Source: Bacillus sp. F19 (GTDB taxonomy: Bacteria > Bacillota > Bacilli > Bacillales > Bacillaceae). From it: 64,000 nucleotides of DNA. Below, piece by piece: positions 9,980 to 18,799 of this stretch. Every line of letters starts with the position of its first letter. Position 1 is the first letter of the stretch. The stretch is from assembly GCA_023823795.1 (NCBI GenBank), contig CP085710.1:1700001-1764000 (forward strand), read 5' to 3'. Under the pieces are notes generated by a model, which saw only the letters and a program-made list of their open reading frames with translations, did not search any database and was not told the DNA's origin. Both the position numbers and the translations under genes were made by a program.

Positions 9980-10088
9980 TTCTTATCAAGAGCAGGTGGA
10001 GGGACTAGCCCGATGAAGCCCGGCAACCGACTTAAACCAAGGTTTAAGCACGGTGCTAAATCTTGCAGCATTCGCTGATAGATAAGGA
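9980..10088 (+). promoter_or_regulatory. SAM (S-box) riboswitch controlling mtnWXBD
   Basis: Contains the SAM-I core in order: TTCTTATCAAGAG, GGTGGAGGGACTAGCCCGAT, AAGCCCGGCAACC, GCACGGTGCTAAATCTTGC and the closing GATAAGGA. P1 pairs 9980-9987 with 10081-10088. A terminator follows before mtnW, so SAM should repress the operon. Confidence 0.93.
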
Positions 10089-10105
10089 TCTTAGCCAAGA
10101 TAGAT

Positions 10106-10143
10106 AAGGTCTCTTTTCGATTAGCGGAAAGGGGCCTTTTTTA
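10106..10143 (+). terminator. Riboswitch terminator before mtnW
   Basis: AAGGTCTCTTT pairs with AAAGGGGCCTT, followed by a T-run. It is placed directly downstream of the S-box aptamer. Confidence 0.85.
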
Positions 10144-10159
10144 TTGATTACGAAAGGAT

Positions 10160-10240
10160 AAAATTTTGCGCATTGATGGCAAGCAGTGTAGCCCAACTCC
10201 TCGGCCATGCCTCTAGCTGAGGGCGCTTGCGCATTTCTAA
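10160..10240. repeat. Dispersed intergenic repeat, copy 1
   Basis: Carries the blocks TTGATGGCAAGCAG, CCCAACTCCTCGGCCATG, CTAGCTGAGG and GCGCTTGCGC. Related blocks recur at 34678-34805, 49998-50042 and 61765-61885. It forms part of the mtnW leader, between the riboswitch terminator and the RBS. Confidence 0.65.
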
Positions 10241-10265
10241 TATTGTTATGGAAGGCGGTACAAAT

Positions 10266-11504
10266 ATGAGCGGCGTTACAGCAACCTATCTCATCCATGA
10301 TGGAAAAAACTTAGAAAAAAAAGCAGAAGGGATTGCCCTTGGCTTAACCGTTGGGTCATGGACGGATCTTCCGGAACTGACGCAGATACAATTGCAGCAG
10401 CACAAAGGGAAGGTCATCTCGGCAGAAGAATTTGAGGCTGATGATAAGGTCTCAGCTTTTTTAAACAAACGCGTCAAAAAAGGCATCGTTAAAATTTTTT
10501 ACCCTGGAGTAAATTTCAGCCATGATTTGCCGGCGATTCTTGCGACTGTGTTTGGAAAGCTGTCTCTTGACGGCGAAGTAAAGCTTCAGGACCTGGATTT
10601 TTCAGAAGATATTCTTGCTGAGTTTCAAGGTCCTAAATTCGGCATCAGCGGCATTCGTGAAAAACTTGGTGTATATGACAGACCTTTGCTTATGAGTATT
10701 TTTAAAGGAGTCATCGGACGTGATCTCGCTTTTTTAAAGAATCAGCTTAAAGATCAGGTGCTTGGCGGGGTTGATTTGGTGAAAGACGATGAAATTCTTT
10801 TTGAAAATCCGCTGACACCTTTTGAACAGCGGATTACTGCCGGCAAAGAAGTGTTAAGCGAGGTTTATGAGCAGACCGGTCATAAAGCGATGTACGCGGT
10901 TCATTTATCAGGAAAAACGTATGATTTAAAAGAAAAAGCAAAGCGTGCGGCAGAGCTTGGAGCAGATGCCCTATTGCTTAATGTTTTTGCCTACGGCCTT
11001 GACGTGCTTCAAAGCCTTGCAGAGGACAAAGACATCAACATTCCGCTTATGGCTCATCCCGCTGTCAGCGGTGCATTGGCGTCATCCTCACTTTATGGAA
11101 TCTCGCATTCTCTTTTACTCGGAAAATTGCTGAGATACAGCGGAGCCGATTTTTCTCTGTTTCCATCCCCATATGGAAGTGTTGCGCTTGAGCGGGAAGC
11201 GGCCCTTTCCATAGGTGCAGCTTGTAAAGAAAACGTGCTGCTGAAGGAAACATTCCCTGTGCCTTCAGCAGGGATTCATCCAGGACTCGTCCCTATCTTA
11301 ATCCAGGATTTCGGGTTAGATAGCGTGATTAACGCAGGCGGAGGTGTGCACGGACATCCAAACGGCGCTGCTGGAGGCGGAAAAGCTTTCCGTGCAGCGA
11401 TCGATGCGGCATTACAAGGCATCTCCTTGACTGAAAAAGCAAATGAAAATGCCGATTTAAGAATCGCGCTGGATCTTTGGGGGCAGGTGGAAGTGAGCAA
11501 ATGA
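10266..11504 (+). CDS. mtnW: 2,3-diketo-5-methylthiopentyl-1-phosphate enolase MtnW (RuBisCO-like)
   Basis: About 412 residues, a RuBisCO-like protein without CO2-fixing function. It enolises diketo-methylthiopentyl-1-phosphate in the salvage pathway. The segment [19 protein letters not shown] contains the lysine and acidic metal ligands of the active site, and [14 protein letters not shown] forms a phosphate loop. ATG at 10266 is chosen because the sequence from [11 protein letters not shown] matches the family start and a GGAAGGCGG site precedes it; an earlier in-frame codon at 10227 adds non-homologous residues. First gene of mtnW-X-B-D, overlapping mtnX by 4 bp. Confidence 0.94.
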   Translation: MSGVTATYLIHDGKNLEKKAEGIALGLTVGSWTDLPELTQIQLQQHKGKVISAEEFEADDKVSAFLNKRVKKGIVKIFYPGVNFSHDLPAILATVFGKLSLDGEVKLQDLDFSEDILAEFQGPKFGISGIREKLGVYDRPLLMSIFKGVIGRDLAFLKNQLKDQVLGGVDLVKDDEILFENPLTPFEQRITAGKEVLSEVYEQTGHKAMYAVHLSGKTYDLKEKAKRAAELGADALLLNVFAYGLDVLQSLAEDKDINIPLMAHPAVSGALASSSLYGISHSLLLGKLLRYSGADFSLFPSPYGSVALEREAALSIGAACKENVLLKETFPVPSAGIHPGLVPILIQDFGLDSVINAGGGVHGHPNGAAGGGKAFRAAIDAALQGISLTEKANENADLRIALDLWGQVEVSK

Positions 11505-12163
11505 GCAAGCCGATTATCATCTGTGATTTCGACGGAACCATCACAAATACTGACAACATTATTGCCATCATGAAGAAGTTTGCTCCGCCAGAGTGGAACG
11601 CTTTGAAGGATGATGTATTAAGTCAGCGGATTTCTGTCCGGGCAGGAGTAGGGAAAATGTTTCAGCTGATTCCAACAGAGCTGAAATATGATATTATTCA
11701 ATACTTGCTTTTTACGGCTCAGCTTCGCTATGGATTCCGTGAATTTGTTCAATTTACGGAGGAGGAAGAAATCCCTCTGTATATTGTAAGTGGAGGCATT
11801 GATTTTTTTGTGCACCCATTGTTGAATGGCTTGGTTGACAGGAGCCGCGTTTACTGCAATGAAGGTGATTTCGGCGGTCAGGCAATTGAAATCTTATGGC
11901 CAAACTCATGTGATGATCAGTGCAGCAATGACTGTGGCTGCTGCAAGCCGAGTTTAATCAGGAAGCTTGCGGAACCAGATCAGGAAGTCATTGTCATTGG
12001 TGATTCTGTTACTGATTTAGAGGCTTCAAAACTTGCAGACTTTGTGTTTGCAAGAGATTTTCTTCTGGGAAAATGCAAGTCTTTGGACCTTCCGCATCAG
12101 GAATTTACTACGTTCTTTGATGTAATAGATGGACTTAAGAAAAAGCAGGAGGCGGTATCATGA
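11501..12163 (+). CDS. mtnX: HK-MTPenyl-1-P phosphatase MtnX
   Basis: 220 residues, HAD superfamily. It dephosphorylates 2-hydroxy-3-keto-5-methylthiopentenyl-1-phosphate to the acireductone. HAD motifs: [11 protein letters not shown] (I), VSGG (II) and [11 protein letters not shown] (IV). A cysteine-rich [14 protein letters not shown] insertion is present in the cap, as in MtnX proteins. The ATG at 11501 overlaps the mtnW stop as ATGA, indicating coupled translation, and its own stop overlaps mtnB in the same way. Confidence 0.93.
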   Translation: MSKPIIICDFDGTITNTDNIIAIMKKFAPPEWNALKDDVLSQRISVRAGVGKMFQLIPTELKYDIIQYLLFTAQLRYGFREFVQFTEEEEIPLYIVSGGIDFFVHPLLNGLVDRSRVYCNEGDFGGQAIEILWPNSCDDQCSNDCGCCKPSLIRKLAEPDQEVIVIGDSVTDLEASKLADFVFARDFLLGKCKSLDLPHQEFTTFFDVIDGLKKKQEAVS

Positions 12164-12798
12164 GTCTTTTAAATCAGCGCTGGAGCGAGCTTGCCGCGGT
12201 TAAACGCGAGCTTGCTGAGAGGGATTGGTTTCCAGGTACAAGCGGAAACCTGGCGATCAAGGTAAAAACAGAGCCGCTCTCGTTTTTAGTGACTTCAAGC
12301 GGTAAGGATAAACGGATTGAGACGAGTGAAGATTTCCTATTGGTCGATCAGCATGGAGAAGCCCTTGAAGAAACAAAACTGAAGCCTTCTGCTGAAACCC
12401 TGCTTCATGTAGAAATCTATAATCGTACGAACGCAGGCTGCAGCCTCCACGTCCATACTGTTGACAACAATGTCATCTCTGAGCTCTACGGCGATGACGG
12501 CGGCGTTACGTTTAAAGGACAGGAAATCATTAAAGCATTTGGACTTTGGGAAGAAGATGCAGAGTGGCATATTCCGATTATTGAAAATGCGGCTCATATA
12601 CCTGCTCTCGCAGCTGACTTTGGCAAGTATGTGAACGGAAACTCCGGTGCTGTTTTGATCCGCAATCATGGCATTACCGTTTGGGGAAAAGATGCTTTCG
12701 AAGCCAAAAAAGTCCTGGAAGCATGTGAATTTCTATTTTCCTATCATTTAAAAGTCCTATCTTTAAAACAAGCTAAATCGCTCACAATAAGAGCTTAA
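12160..12798 (+). CDS. mtnB: Methylthioribulose-1-phosphate dehydratase MtnB
   Basis: 212 residues of the class II aldolase/adducin fold. It removes water from methylthioribulose-1-phosphate. Zinc ligands are visible in the HVHTVDNN segment and in [19 protein letters not shown] and TSSGKDKR form the substrate-phosphate region. The start overlaps mtnX by 4 bp, and mtnD follows after 17 bp with its own strong RBS. Confidence 0.93.
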   Translation: MSLLNQRWSELAAVKRELAERDWFPGTSGNLAIKVKTEPLSFLVTSSGKDKRIETSEDFLLVDQHGEALEETKLKPSAETLLHVEIYNRTNAGCSLHVHTVDNNVISELYGDDGGVTFKGQEIIKAFGLWEEDAEWHIPIIENAAHIPALAADFGKYVNGNSGAVLIRNHGITVWGKDAFEAKKVLEACEFLFSYHLKVLSLKQAKSLTIRA

Positions 12799-12815
12799 CA
12801 ATAGGAGGAAATATA

Positions 12816-13349
12816 ATGGCAACGATACGATTACAGGAAACAAATGAAAGAATCGCGGATCAAAAGGAGGTTGCTGCCTTTCTTGTGTCTCAGGAAGTCA
12901 TCTATGAGCACTGGGATATCGAGAAGCTGCCGGAAACTTTAAGAGAGAATTACAGTCTTTCTGATGAGCAAAAAGAGGAAATTCTGCAAGTATTCAAGGA
13001 TGAAATCGCGGACATCTCAGAGCGTCGCGGCTACAAGGCTCAGGATGTCATCTCTCTATCTGACAGCACGCCGAATCTTGATCAACTATTAAAAAATTTT
13101 CAGCAGGAGCATCATCACACAGATGACGAAGTACGCTTCATCGTCAGCGGCCACGGCATATTCATCATTCAGGGAAAAGACGGCTCGTTTTTTGATGTCG
13201 AACTCAACCCTGGCGACTTAATCTCCGTACCGCCAAACATTCGCCACTACTTTACGCTTCAGGAGGACCGTAAAGTTGTTGCAGTCCGCATTTTCGTTAC
13301 ATCTGAAGGATGGGTGCCGATTTACGAAAAAGAAGAGCAGCAGGCATAA
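12816..13349 (+). CDS. mtnD: Acireductone dioxygenase MtnD
   Basis: 177 residues, cupin fold. With iron it oxidises the acireductone to 2-keto-4-methylthiobutyrate and formate; with nickel the same protein can run the off-pathway reaction. The metal ligands are in EHHHTDDEVRFIV (two His and one Glu) and RHYF (third His). RBS AGGAGGAAA lies 7 bp upstream. Last gene of the operon, directly followed by a strong terminator. Confidence 0.94.
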   Translation: MATIRLQETNERIADQKEVAAFLVSQEVIYEHWDIEKLPETLRENYSLSDEQKEEILQVFKDEIADISERRGYKAQDVISLSDSTPNLDQLLKNFQQEHHHTDDEVRFIVSGHGIFIIQGKDGSFFDVELNPGDLISVPPNIRHYFTLQEDRKVVAVRIFVTSEGWVPIYEKEEQQA

Positions 13350-13352
13350 TTG

Positions 13353-13392
13353 GAAAACCTCTTTACCTTTATGGTGAAGAGGTTTTTTTATT
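13353..13392 (+). terminator. Terminator of the mtnWXBD operon
   Basis: AAAACCTCTT and AAGAGGTTTT arms around an ACCTTTATGGT inner stem-loop, followed by TTTTTTTA. Confidence 0.9.
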
Positions 13393-13743
13393 ATGAAAAT
13401 AAAGGGTTTTAGCCAGCAGAACAAGAATGAATGACCCGAATATGAAATCAGCTGGAAGAGTGCACAGAAAAACGAATTTACGCACAGATTGCTTCATTCT
13501 AAATTATTTTGGCAGCAGGTAATTTGGGTGAAGGAGGAGAAATCCTTGTGAAGCAAGCACAATATGAATCCAATCGAACATAATCTTTAATCTGCAAGTA
13601 ACAGCCCTGAAATCCCCCAGCTGGATGCCAGAATAATAAGCAAAACCGGAAAAAATTCAATATAATCTTAATTTTCTTTACTATCTGATGTTTCTATGGT
13701 AAATTTTCAACAATAAATAAGCATAAAAGGGAGGATTGGAAAG
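13393..13743. other. Intergenic region without a recognised gene
   Basis: About 350 bp between the mtnD terminator and the CBS gene. A GGAGGAG site at about 13536 precedes a GTG-started 11-codon frame, too short to call. The last 80 bp are A/T-rich and end with the RBS GGGAGGA of the next gene. Confidence 0.5.
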
Positions 13744-14397
13744 ATGAAGATTCGCTACAATTTCGTGAAAAAAGAGGATGTCAGGTACTGCAAGGCGGAA
13801 AGCACAGTAAAGGAAGCTTATGAATTGCTGAAGGAGTCAGGGTACCGGAGTATTCCCGTGCTTAGAGAGAATGGCACAGCGTTTGCCGGCTTAATCTATA
13901 AAGTGGATCTCCTTGATCATTATGTAGAAAAGCAGGGCAAGGATGAGGATTCGATCGAGGCTCTGATTCAGGATCAGGATGCGTTTATCTATGAAGAGGA
14001 TTCTTTCTTTAAGACATTCCTTACCATCAGACGTCTTCCATTTTTAGCGGTGCTGAATGATAAAGAGGAATTTTCAGGCATTATTACGCACGGTAATGTC
14101 ATGGATGTACTTGAGGATTCGTTTGGCATGAAGACAGGCGGCTATATTCTGACAGTCGGCACGAAAGAGCATAAAGGAGCGATTATGGATCTTGTCTCTT
14201 CGATTAAGGATGTGAACATCGAAGGACTTCTGACGCTCGATAATGGCGATACATATTTAAGAAGAATCATAATCAACCTCTCTCATGACGTTTCTGAGAA
14301 AAAGCTGAATAAAATAATTAAGAAGCTAGAAGAAAAAGATTTCCGGGTAACGTCAGTTGATGATGTGAATCTCGGAGAAAAAGTATTGACAAAGTAA
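13744..14397 (+). CDS. CBS-pair protein with C-terminal ACT-like domain (CbpA-like)
   Basis: 217 residues. Two CBS modules (about 1-65 and 70-125; ESGYRSIPVLRENG and RRLPFLAVLNDKEEFSGIIT) are followed by a domain from about 135 with the pattern of an ACT regulatory fold (GGYILTVGTKEHKGAIMDLVSSI). This order resembles the c-di-AMP-binding CbpA of Listeria and relatives, so a nucleotide-sensing role is likely but the ligand is inferred. Single gene with RBS GGGAGGA and its own terminator. Confidence 0.75.
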   Translation: MKIRYNFVKKEDVRYCKAESTVKEAYELLKESGYRSIPVLRENGTAFAGLIYKVDLLDHYVEKQGKDEDSIEALIQDQDAFIYEEDSFFKTFLTIRRLPFLAVLNDKEEFSGIITHGNVMDVLEDSFGMKTGGYILTVGTKEHKGAIMDLVSSIKDVNIEGLLTLDNGDTYLRRIIINLSHDVSEKKLNKIIKKLEEKDFRVTSVDDVNLGEKVLTK

Positions 14398-14413
14398 AAG
14401 GAATGTCACACTA

Positions 14414-14452
14414 AAAAACAGCAGGACGAGCTATTCGATCTGCTGTTTTTCT
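14414..14452 (+). terminator. Terminator after the CBS gene
   Basis: AAAAAACAGCAG pairs with CTGCTGTTTTT around a short loop. Confidence 0.85.
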
Positions 14453-14602
14453 TTGCCAATTAAGTTGTTTATGCCTTTTAATATTAGAAATAAATGGTAT
14501 ATGCACGTTTAGAATGGGAGGTAGGATGGGCAGGCAGAAGATACTTATCTTGCATTTGAGGAGTGGGAAAAATAAGAGCTGATATCAAATGATGCGCTTC
14601 AA

Positions 14603-15567
14603 CCCAAAACAGCAAATTGAGGTACTCGATTTGGCAAATACGCTATTCCAGGTACCCAAAACAGAAAATTGGAGCACTCCATTCAGGAAAAACACTATTC
14701 CAGGTACCCAAAACAGCAAATTTGGGTACTCGATTCAGGAAAAACACTATTCCAGGTACCCAAAACAGCAAATTGGGGCACTCGATTTGGCAAATACGCT
14801 ATTCTAGGTACCCAAAACAGCAAATTGGGGCACTCGATTTGGCAAATACGCTATTCCACGTACCCAAAACAGCAAATTGGAGCACTCCATTCAGGAAAAA
14901 CACTATTCCAGGTACCCAAAACAGCAAATTGGGGCACTCGATTTGGCAAAGACGCTATTCCAGGTACCCAAAACAGCAAATTGGGGCACTCGATTTGGCA
15001 AATAGGCTATTCCAGGTACCCAAAAAAGCAAATTGAGGTACTCGATTTGGCAAATAGGCTATTCCAGGTACCCAAAACAGCAAATTGGGGTACTCGAATT
15101 GGCGAATACGCTATTCCAGGTACCCAAAACAGCAAATTGAGGCACTCGATTTGGCAAATACGCTTTTCTAGGTACCCAAAACAGCAAATTGGGGTACTCG
15201 ATTTGGCAAACACGCTATTCCAGGTACCAAAAACAGCAAATTTGGGTACTCCATTCATGAAAAACACTATTCCAGGTACCCAAAACAGCAAATTGGGGCA
15301 CTCGATTCAGGAAAAACACTATTCCAGGTACCCAAAACAGCAAATTGGGGTACTCGATTTGGCAAACACGCTATTCCAGGTACCCAAAACAGCAAATTGA
15401 GGTACTCGACTTGGCAAACACGCTATTCCAGGTACCCAAAACAGCAAATTGAGGTACTCGATTTGGCAAATACACTATTCCAGGTACCCAAAAAAGCAAA
15501 TTGGGGCACTCGATTTGGCAAACACGCAATTCCAAGTACCCAAAACAGCAAATTGGGGCACTCCATC
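14603..15567. repeat. 52-bp tandem repeat array, 19 copies
   Basis: Nineteen copies start at 14603 + 52n (n = 0-18) with no length change. A typical unit holds CCCAAAACAGCAAATTGGGG, CACTCGATTTGGCAAATACG and CTATTCCAGGTA. Two versions of the second half occur: the CGATTTGGCAAA form and a CCATTCAGGAAAAACA form. The unit looks like two diverged 26-bp halves (GGYACYC...GCAAAT). Since 52 = 3n+1, each frame runs through all three phases, and forward frames stay open for up to 243 codons. I read it as non-coding; function unknown. Confidence 0.92.
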
Positions 15568-15588
15568 AGCCCGCAAATCCAGCATAAA

Positions 15589-15747
15589 ATGATTGAATAT
15601 TTTACAAATTTTGACAAGTATTATGGCGTGAGTTTAGCTGAAAGTCTGGAAAAATCCAGTCAAATGAAAGATCACACCAGTTCTGCAGCTGCTGAACAAA
15701 CAGTAAAAAAAGCTGAAAAAATGGGTCATGAAGCAGATCCTTATTAA
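15589..15747 (+). CDS. Small hypothetical protein at the edge of the 52-bp array
   Basis: 52 residues from an ATG without a clear RBS. The frame is open further upstream into the array. The product is hydrophilic (MIEYFTNFDKYYG, then a Ser/Ala/Lys-rich tail ending EADPY) and not recognised. A good terminator follows directly, which argues that a real gene ended here. The array may have expanded into or replaced its 5' part, so this could be a truncated gene. Confidence 0.4.
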   Translation: MIEYFTNFDKYYGVSLAESLEKSSQMKDHTSSAAAEQTVKKAEKMGHEADPY

Positions 15748-15772
15748 AGAGCCTGAGGGCTCTTTTTTCTTT
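15745..15772 (+). terminator. Terminator
   Basis: AAAGAGCC-TGA-GGGCTCTTTTTT stem-loop right after the TAA of the small frame. Confidence 0.85.
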
Positions 15773-15976
15773 TTTTATAAAAACTGCAAGTTTAAACCCC
15801 CACAAATTCGGGAAAAACGTGGTAACTTAAATAAATTTAACAAAATTGTCATATTATTTCTCAATATTATTGTCGAATATTGCTAATCTATTTACAAGTT
15901 TAGAAGTATCTGTAATAATTTATTTGTATATTTATTCCCAATATAGATACTTAAGAGATGAGGCGGAGGGAAGAAA

Positions 15977-16225
15977 ATGACAATCGAAATGAGCAAGTCT
16001 CAATTATTGGCGAGTATTGATTCTAAACGCAAGGAAATGATCGATACGGCAAGAGCAGGAGGATATACGTGTGAGGGCGCTGTTCAGTGCAGTCAGGAAT
16101 TGGACATGCTGCTAAATAAATATCAGCAGATTCTTTTTGAAGAAGAAAATAAAACGAATCCGCCATTTCTGCAATTTATTGAGTCTATGAAGAAATGGAC
16201 GGCAAGGGATGGCTTGACTATATAA
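15977..16225 (+). CDS. Spo0E-like aspartyl-phosphate phosphatase
   Basis: 82 residues, a two-helix protein with the Spo0E-family signature SQELDMLLNKY at about 43-53. Such proteins dephosphorylate Spo0A-P and hold back sporulation. The ATG has GCGGAGGGAAG upstream and lies in an A/T-rich promoter region. The position, between the mtn cluster and the kinD/mot genes, matches spo0E in B. subtilis, but the protein may instead be one of the shorter paralogs (YnzD/YisI type). Confidence 0.8.
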   Translation: MTIEMSKSQLLASIDSKRKEMIDTARAGGYTCEGAVQCSQELDMLLNKYQQILFEEENKTNPPFLQFIESMKKWTARDGLTI

Positions 16226-16292
16226 ATAACCTAATACTCGCAGGATAAATGGGTTCTGTTTTTTGATGGAAAAAACGGAGACATATAGATGT

Positions 16293-16330
16293 AAAAGGGT
16301 ACTAAATTGCACAGCAATTTGTACCTTTTT
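16293..16330 (+). terminator. Terminator after the Spo0E-like gene
   Basis: AAAAGGGTACTAAATTGC pairs with GCAATTTGTACCTTTTTT around ACA, with one mismatch. Confidence 0.85.
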
Positions 16331-16373
16331 TATATTGTAATTTTAACAGCTGAAAAATAAGGGGGGAGCGGTT

Positions 16374-16515
16374 TTACGGACTCAACTTGTCCAAAGCTTG
16401 TTTGACGGATTTGAGGTACTGCACTCTTAAAGTATCCAGTACCTTTGAGTGAATCGTGTTTCTGGGAATCAACCCCCTTACCAGTGCATATGAATCAGCA
16501 GGTGACAATAGTTAT
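16374..16515 (-). pseudogene. Possible transposase C-terminal fragment
   Basis: On the minus strand an uninterrupted frame encodes about 45 residues ending LKSVKQALDKLSP-stop, with LIPRNTIHSKVLDTLRVQYL before it; a stop codon lies just upstream. The basic helical C-terminus resembles a transposase or integrase tail, but the family is not recognised. It abuts an IS terminal repeat, supporting a mobile origin. Confidence 0.3.
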
Positions 16516-16519
16516 TTCC

Positions 16520-16586
16520 ACGCCGGACTCAAGCCCTAGAAGCTGCGTAATGAAATAACCAGTCTAACTTTTTGGGGTCACTTCAA
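16520..16586 (+). mobile_element. Decayed right end of an IS150-group insertion sequence
   Basis: The segment starts CCGGACTC and ends with the terminal-repeat-like AGTCTAAC, then TTTTTGGGGTCACTTCA. It aligns over about 60 bp with the right end of the IS at 22894-24343 (CCGGACTCTTGCCC ... GTCTAAC ... GGGGTCACTTCA). Only this end remains. Confidence 0.7.
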
Positions 16587-16651
16587 AAATCGGGCGTTTT
16601 TTAATGCGATTGACTTAACCAAATGACCAAATATCTTACTTGCCAACTTGA

Positions 16652-16690
16652 GAAAAACACCCGTTACTCTCGGGAGTAACAGGTTTTTTG
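16652..16690 (-). terminator. Terminator after the ZIP transporter gene
   Basis: ACCTGTTACTCC / GAGTAACGGGT stem, read on the minus strand and followed by a T-rich GTTTTTCTC. A T-run on the plus side makes it bidirectional. Confidence 0.75.
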
Positions 16691-16712
16691 ATTAAAGATT
16701 TAGGAGCTTTTC

Positions 16713-17444
16713 TTATAAGGTTTCAATCAGCACGATCATAAAGAGAATGCCGAGAATAAATGAATAGGTCGCATTCCGCTCGTTGCCGTCCCCGTGGCTT
16801 TCTGGAATCAGTTCTTTATAGATGATGAACAGCATGGCTCCCGCTGCAAAAGACAGACCATAGGGGACAAGGTTTTCTACAAATGAAGTTAAATAGAAAC
16901 CAAGCAGCGAAGTGATAATTTCAACCGCACCTGTCAACGTCGCGATTAGCAATGCTTTGAATTTGCCGATATTCTGGTTTATAAGGAACAGGGCAACCAA
17001 AAATCCTTCTGGAGCATTTTGAAGCCCGATGGCGAAAGCGATCAAATTTCCAGTTTCACTTTGATCTGATGCGTAGCTTACCCCAACTGATAATCCTTCA
17101 GGCAGATTATGCAATGTGATGGCAGCAATAATCAGAATAGCCTTCTGGTCAAATTCGATTCCGTATCTTGAATGTTCAAGATCGATGTGGGGGATTTTCT
17201 TTTCAAGTGTTGTTAAAACAAGCACGCCCAGAAAAAGTCCCGCACAAACCTGAAAGACTCCTCCCTGGTTCAGTGCCTCAGGCAGAAGACTCATCATTGA
17301 TGCCGCCATCATGATTCCGGCTGTAAAGGCGAGCAGGATATCTCTCCATCTATGCGTTATGGTTTTTTGAAGAAACAGGATGGGAAGAGCTCCAAATCCT
17401 GTTGCTAGAGCTGATAACGTACTTCCGATTAAAACCTCAGTCAT
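16713..17444 (-). CDS. ZIP family divalent metal transporter
   Basis: 243 residues, about eight membrane segments. It would import zinc or another divalent metal. The HNLPEGLSVG motif in transmembrane helix 4 and NAPEGFLVA in helix 5 are the ZIP metal-binding signatures. The ATG at 17444 follows AAAGGAG; the frame continues upstream to 17525 but that part lacks an RBS. Single gene with a terminator downstream. No zinc-responsive operator was recognised upstream. Confidence 0.88.
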   Translation of the reverse strand: MTEVLIGSTLSALATGFGALPILFLQKTITHRWRDILLAFTAGIMMAASMMSLLPEALNQGGVFQVCAGLFLGVLVLTTLEKKIPHIDLEHSRYGIEFDQKAILIIAAITLHNLPEGLSVGVSYASDQSETGNLIAFAIGLQNAPEGFLVALFLINQNIGKFKALLIATLTGAVEIITSLLGFYLTSFVENLVPYGLSFAAGAMLFIIYKELIPESHGDGNERNATYSFILGILFMIVLIETL

Positions 17445-17724
17445 GGCTGAACTCCTTTTCGTGCATATATGTAATAGCCATATTATAGCCGAAAAAAAAT
17501 CAAAAAAGATAGCGAATGGATTCATTCTTGTTTTTTCGCCATATGAGGTTATTTTTTTCGGGAAATAATAGTATTCTTGCTAATAATCATAAAGATCAAG
17601 AAGGAAATGATACATCTTGTCGGTTAATGTCGATAGGTGAACGCTTCTCTCCCTTTACGATTTTTGAAATTTCTGATAAGTTAAAGACAAAGGAATTTCA
17701 TCATGTACAGCAGGGGGAATAGGG

Positions 17725-18672
17725 ATGCAATATAGAAGGCTAGGCAGATCAGGGTTAAAGGTAAGTGAAATCAGTCTTGGAAGCTGGCTCACATTCGGCA
17801 AAACAGTTGATGAGCGGTCAGCAGCAGATATAATTCATAAGGCGTATGAAGCGGGAATCAACTTTTTCGACAGCGCGAATGTGTATGAGCGCGGAAAAGC
17901 AGAAATAGTCATGTCAAGGGCACTTAAGCCGTTTCCAAGGGATTCATATGTCCTGACGACAAAAGCTTTCTGGCCAATGGGGGACGGGCCGAACGATAAG
18001 GGGTTATCAAGAAAGCATATTATGGAACAGGTCCATGCAAGCTTAAAGCGGATGGATCTCGAATATGTCGATATTTTTTACTGTCACAGATATGATCATG
18101 AAACACCGCTTGATGAAACATTGCGGGCAATTGATGATCTTATTCGCCAGGGGAAGATCTTATATGCAGGAGTTAGCGAATGGACGGCTGCGCAAATACA
18201 GGAAGCCATGAGTGTGGCTGACCGCTACCTGCTTGACCGGATTATCGTGAACCAGCCGCAGTACAATATGTTTCATCGTGATATTGAAGAAGAAATTATT
18301 CCAATGTGCGAAAATGCCGGCGTTTCACAAGTTGTGTGGTCACCGCTTGCACAGGGGATTTTAACTGGGAAATATAAAGAAGGTTTAATCCCTAAAGGAA
18401 GCCGTGCATCCGGAGAAAACGTGAATTCATGGATGAAGAAAATCCTGAATGATATGGTGAACCGAAAAGTGGAGCTTTTGGATCAGCTTGCAAAGGAACA
18501 CGGCATCACACTTGCCCAGCTTGCTCTTGCCTGGACGCTGAGGCAGCATAATGTGGCAAGCACCCTTGTCGGTTCTTCTCACCCGGAGCAGATTATTGAA
18601 AACGCAAAGGCTTCGGACGTTGCATTAGGGTATAATGCGCTGCAGCGTATTGAAGAGATCTTAACGAGCTGA
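17725..18672 (+). CDS. Aldo/keto reductase (Kv-beta-like family)
   Basis: 315 residues, TIM-barrel NADPH-dependent oxidoreductase. Catalytic residues: Asp/Tyr in FFDSANVYERGKAE and Lys in LTTKAF; the NADPH-binding end is TLVGSSHPEQI. The sequence is closest in pattern to the potassium-channel beta-subunit-like group (QPQYNMFHRDIEEEIIPMC). The physiological substrate is unknown. Single gene; GGGGGAATAGGG precedes the ATG. A GC-rich hairpin and the strong terminator at 18763 follow. Confidence 0.88.
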   Translation: MQYRRLGRSGLKVSEISLGSWLTFGKTVDERSAADIIHKAYEAGINFFDSANVYERGKAEIVMSRALKPFPRDSYVLTTKAFWPMGDGPNDKGLSRKHIMEQVHASLKRMDLEYVDIFYCHRYDHETPLDETLRAIDDLIRQGKILYAGVSEWTAAQIQEAMSVADRYLLDRIIVNQPQYNMFHRDIEEEIIPMCENAGVSQVVWSPLAQGILTGKYKEGLIPKGSRASGENVNSWMKKILNDMVNRKVELLDQLAKEHGITLAQLALAWTLRQHNVASTLVGSSHPEQIIENAKASDVALGYNALQRIEEILTS

Positions 18673-18762
18673 AGATTTACATATTAGTAAGCACAAGCGC
18701 CTTGGGGAGGCAGGCGCTTCCTCTTTCCATAAATGCGAAAATTTTTATATTTCATCTAACTA

Positions 18763-18799
18763 AAAAAAGAGTGAAAAGCAGATGCTTTTCACTCTTTTT
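18763..18799. terminator. Bidirectional terminator between convergent genes
   Basis: AAAAAGAGTGAAAAGCA pairs perfectly with TGCTTTTCACTCTTTTT around GA. It overlaps the stop codon of the kinase gene on the minus strand and serves the reductase on the plus strand. Confidence 0.92.

Noticed and set aside
13549-13584. Eleven-codon GTG frame with good GGAGGAG site
   Set aside because: Too short, no known leader-peptide character, and no terminator coupled to it.
14589-15400. Long forward reading frames (up to 243 codons) in the 52-bp array
   Set aside because: They arise because the unit has no stop in any phase; no RBS, and three frames are equally open. I treat them as non-coding.
14603-15567. 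CRISPR array
   Set aside because: There are no unique spacers between repeats; units are contiguous variants and no cas genes are near. The same holds for the arrays at 31.1 and 47.4 kb.
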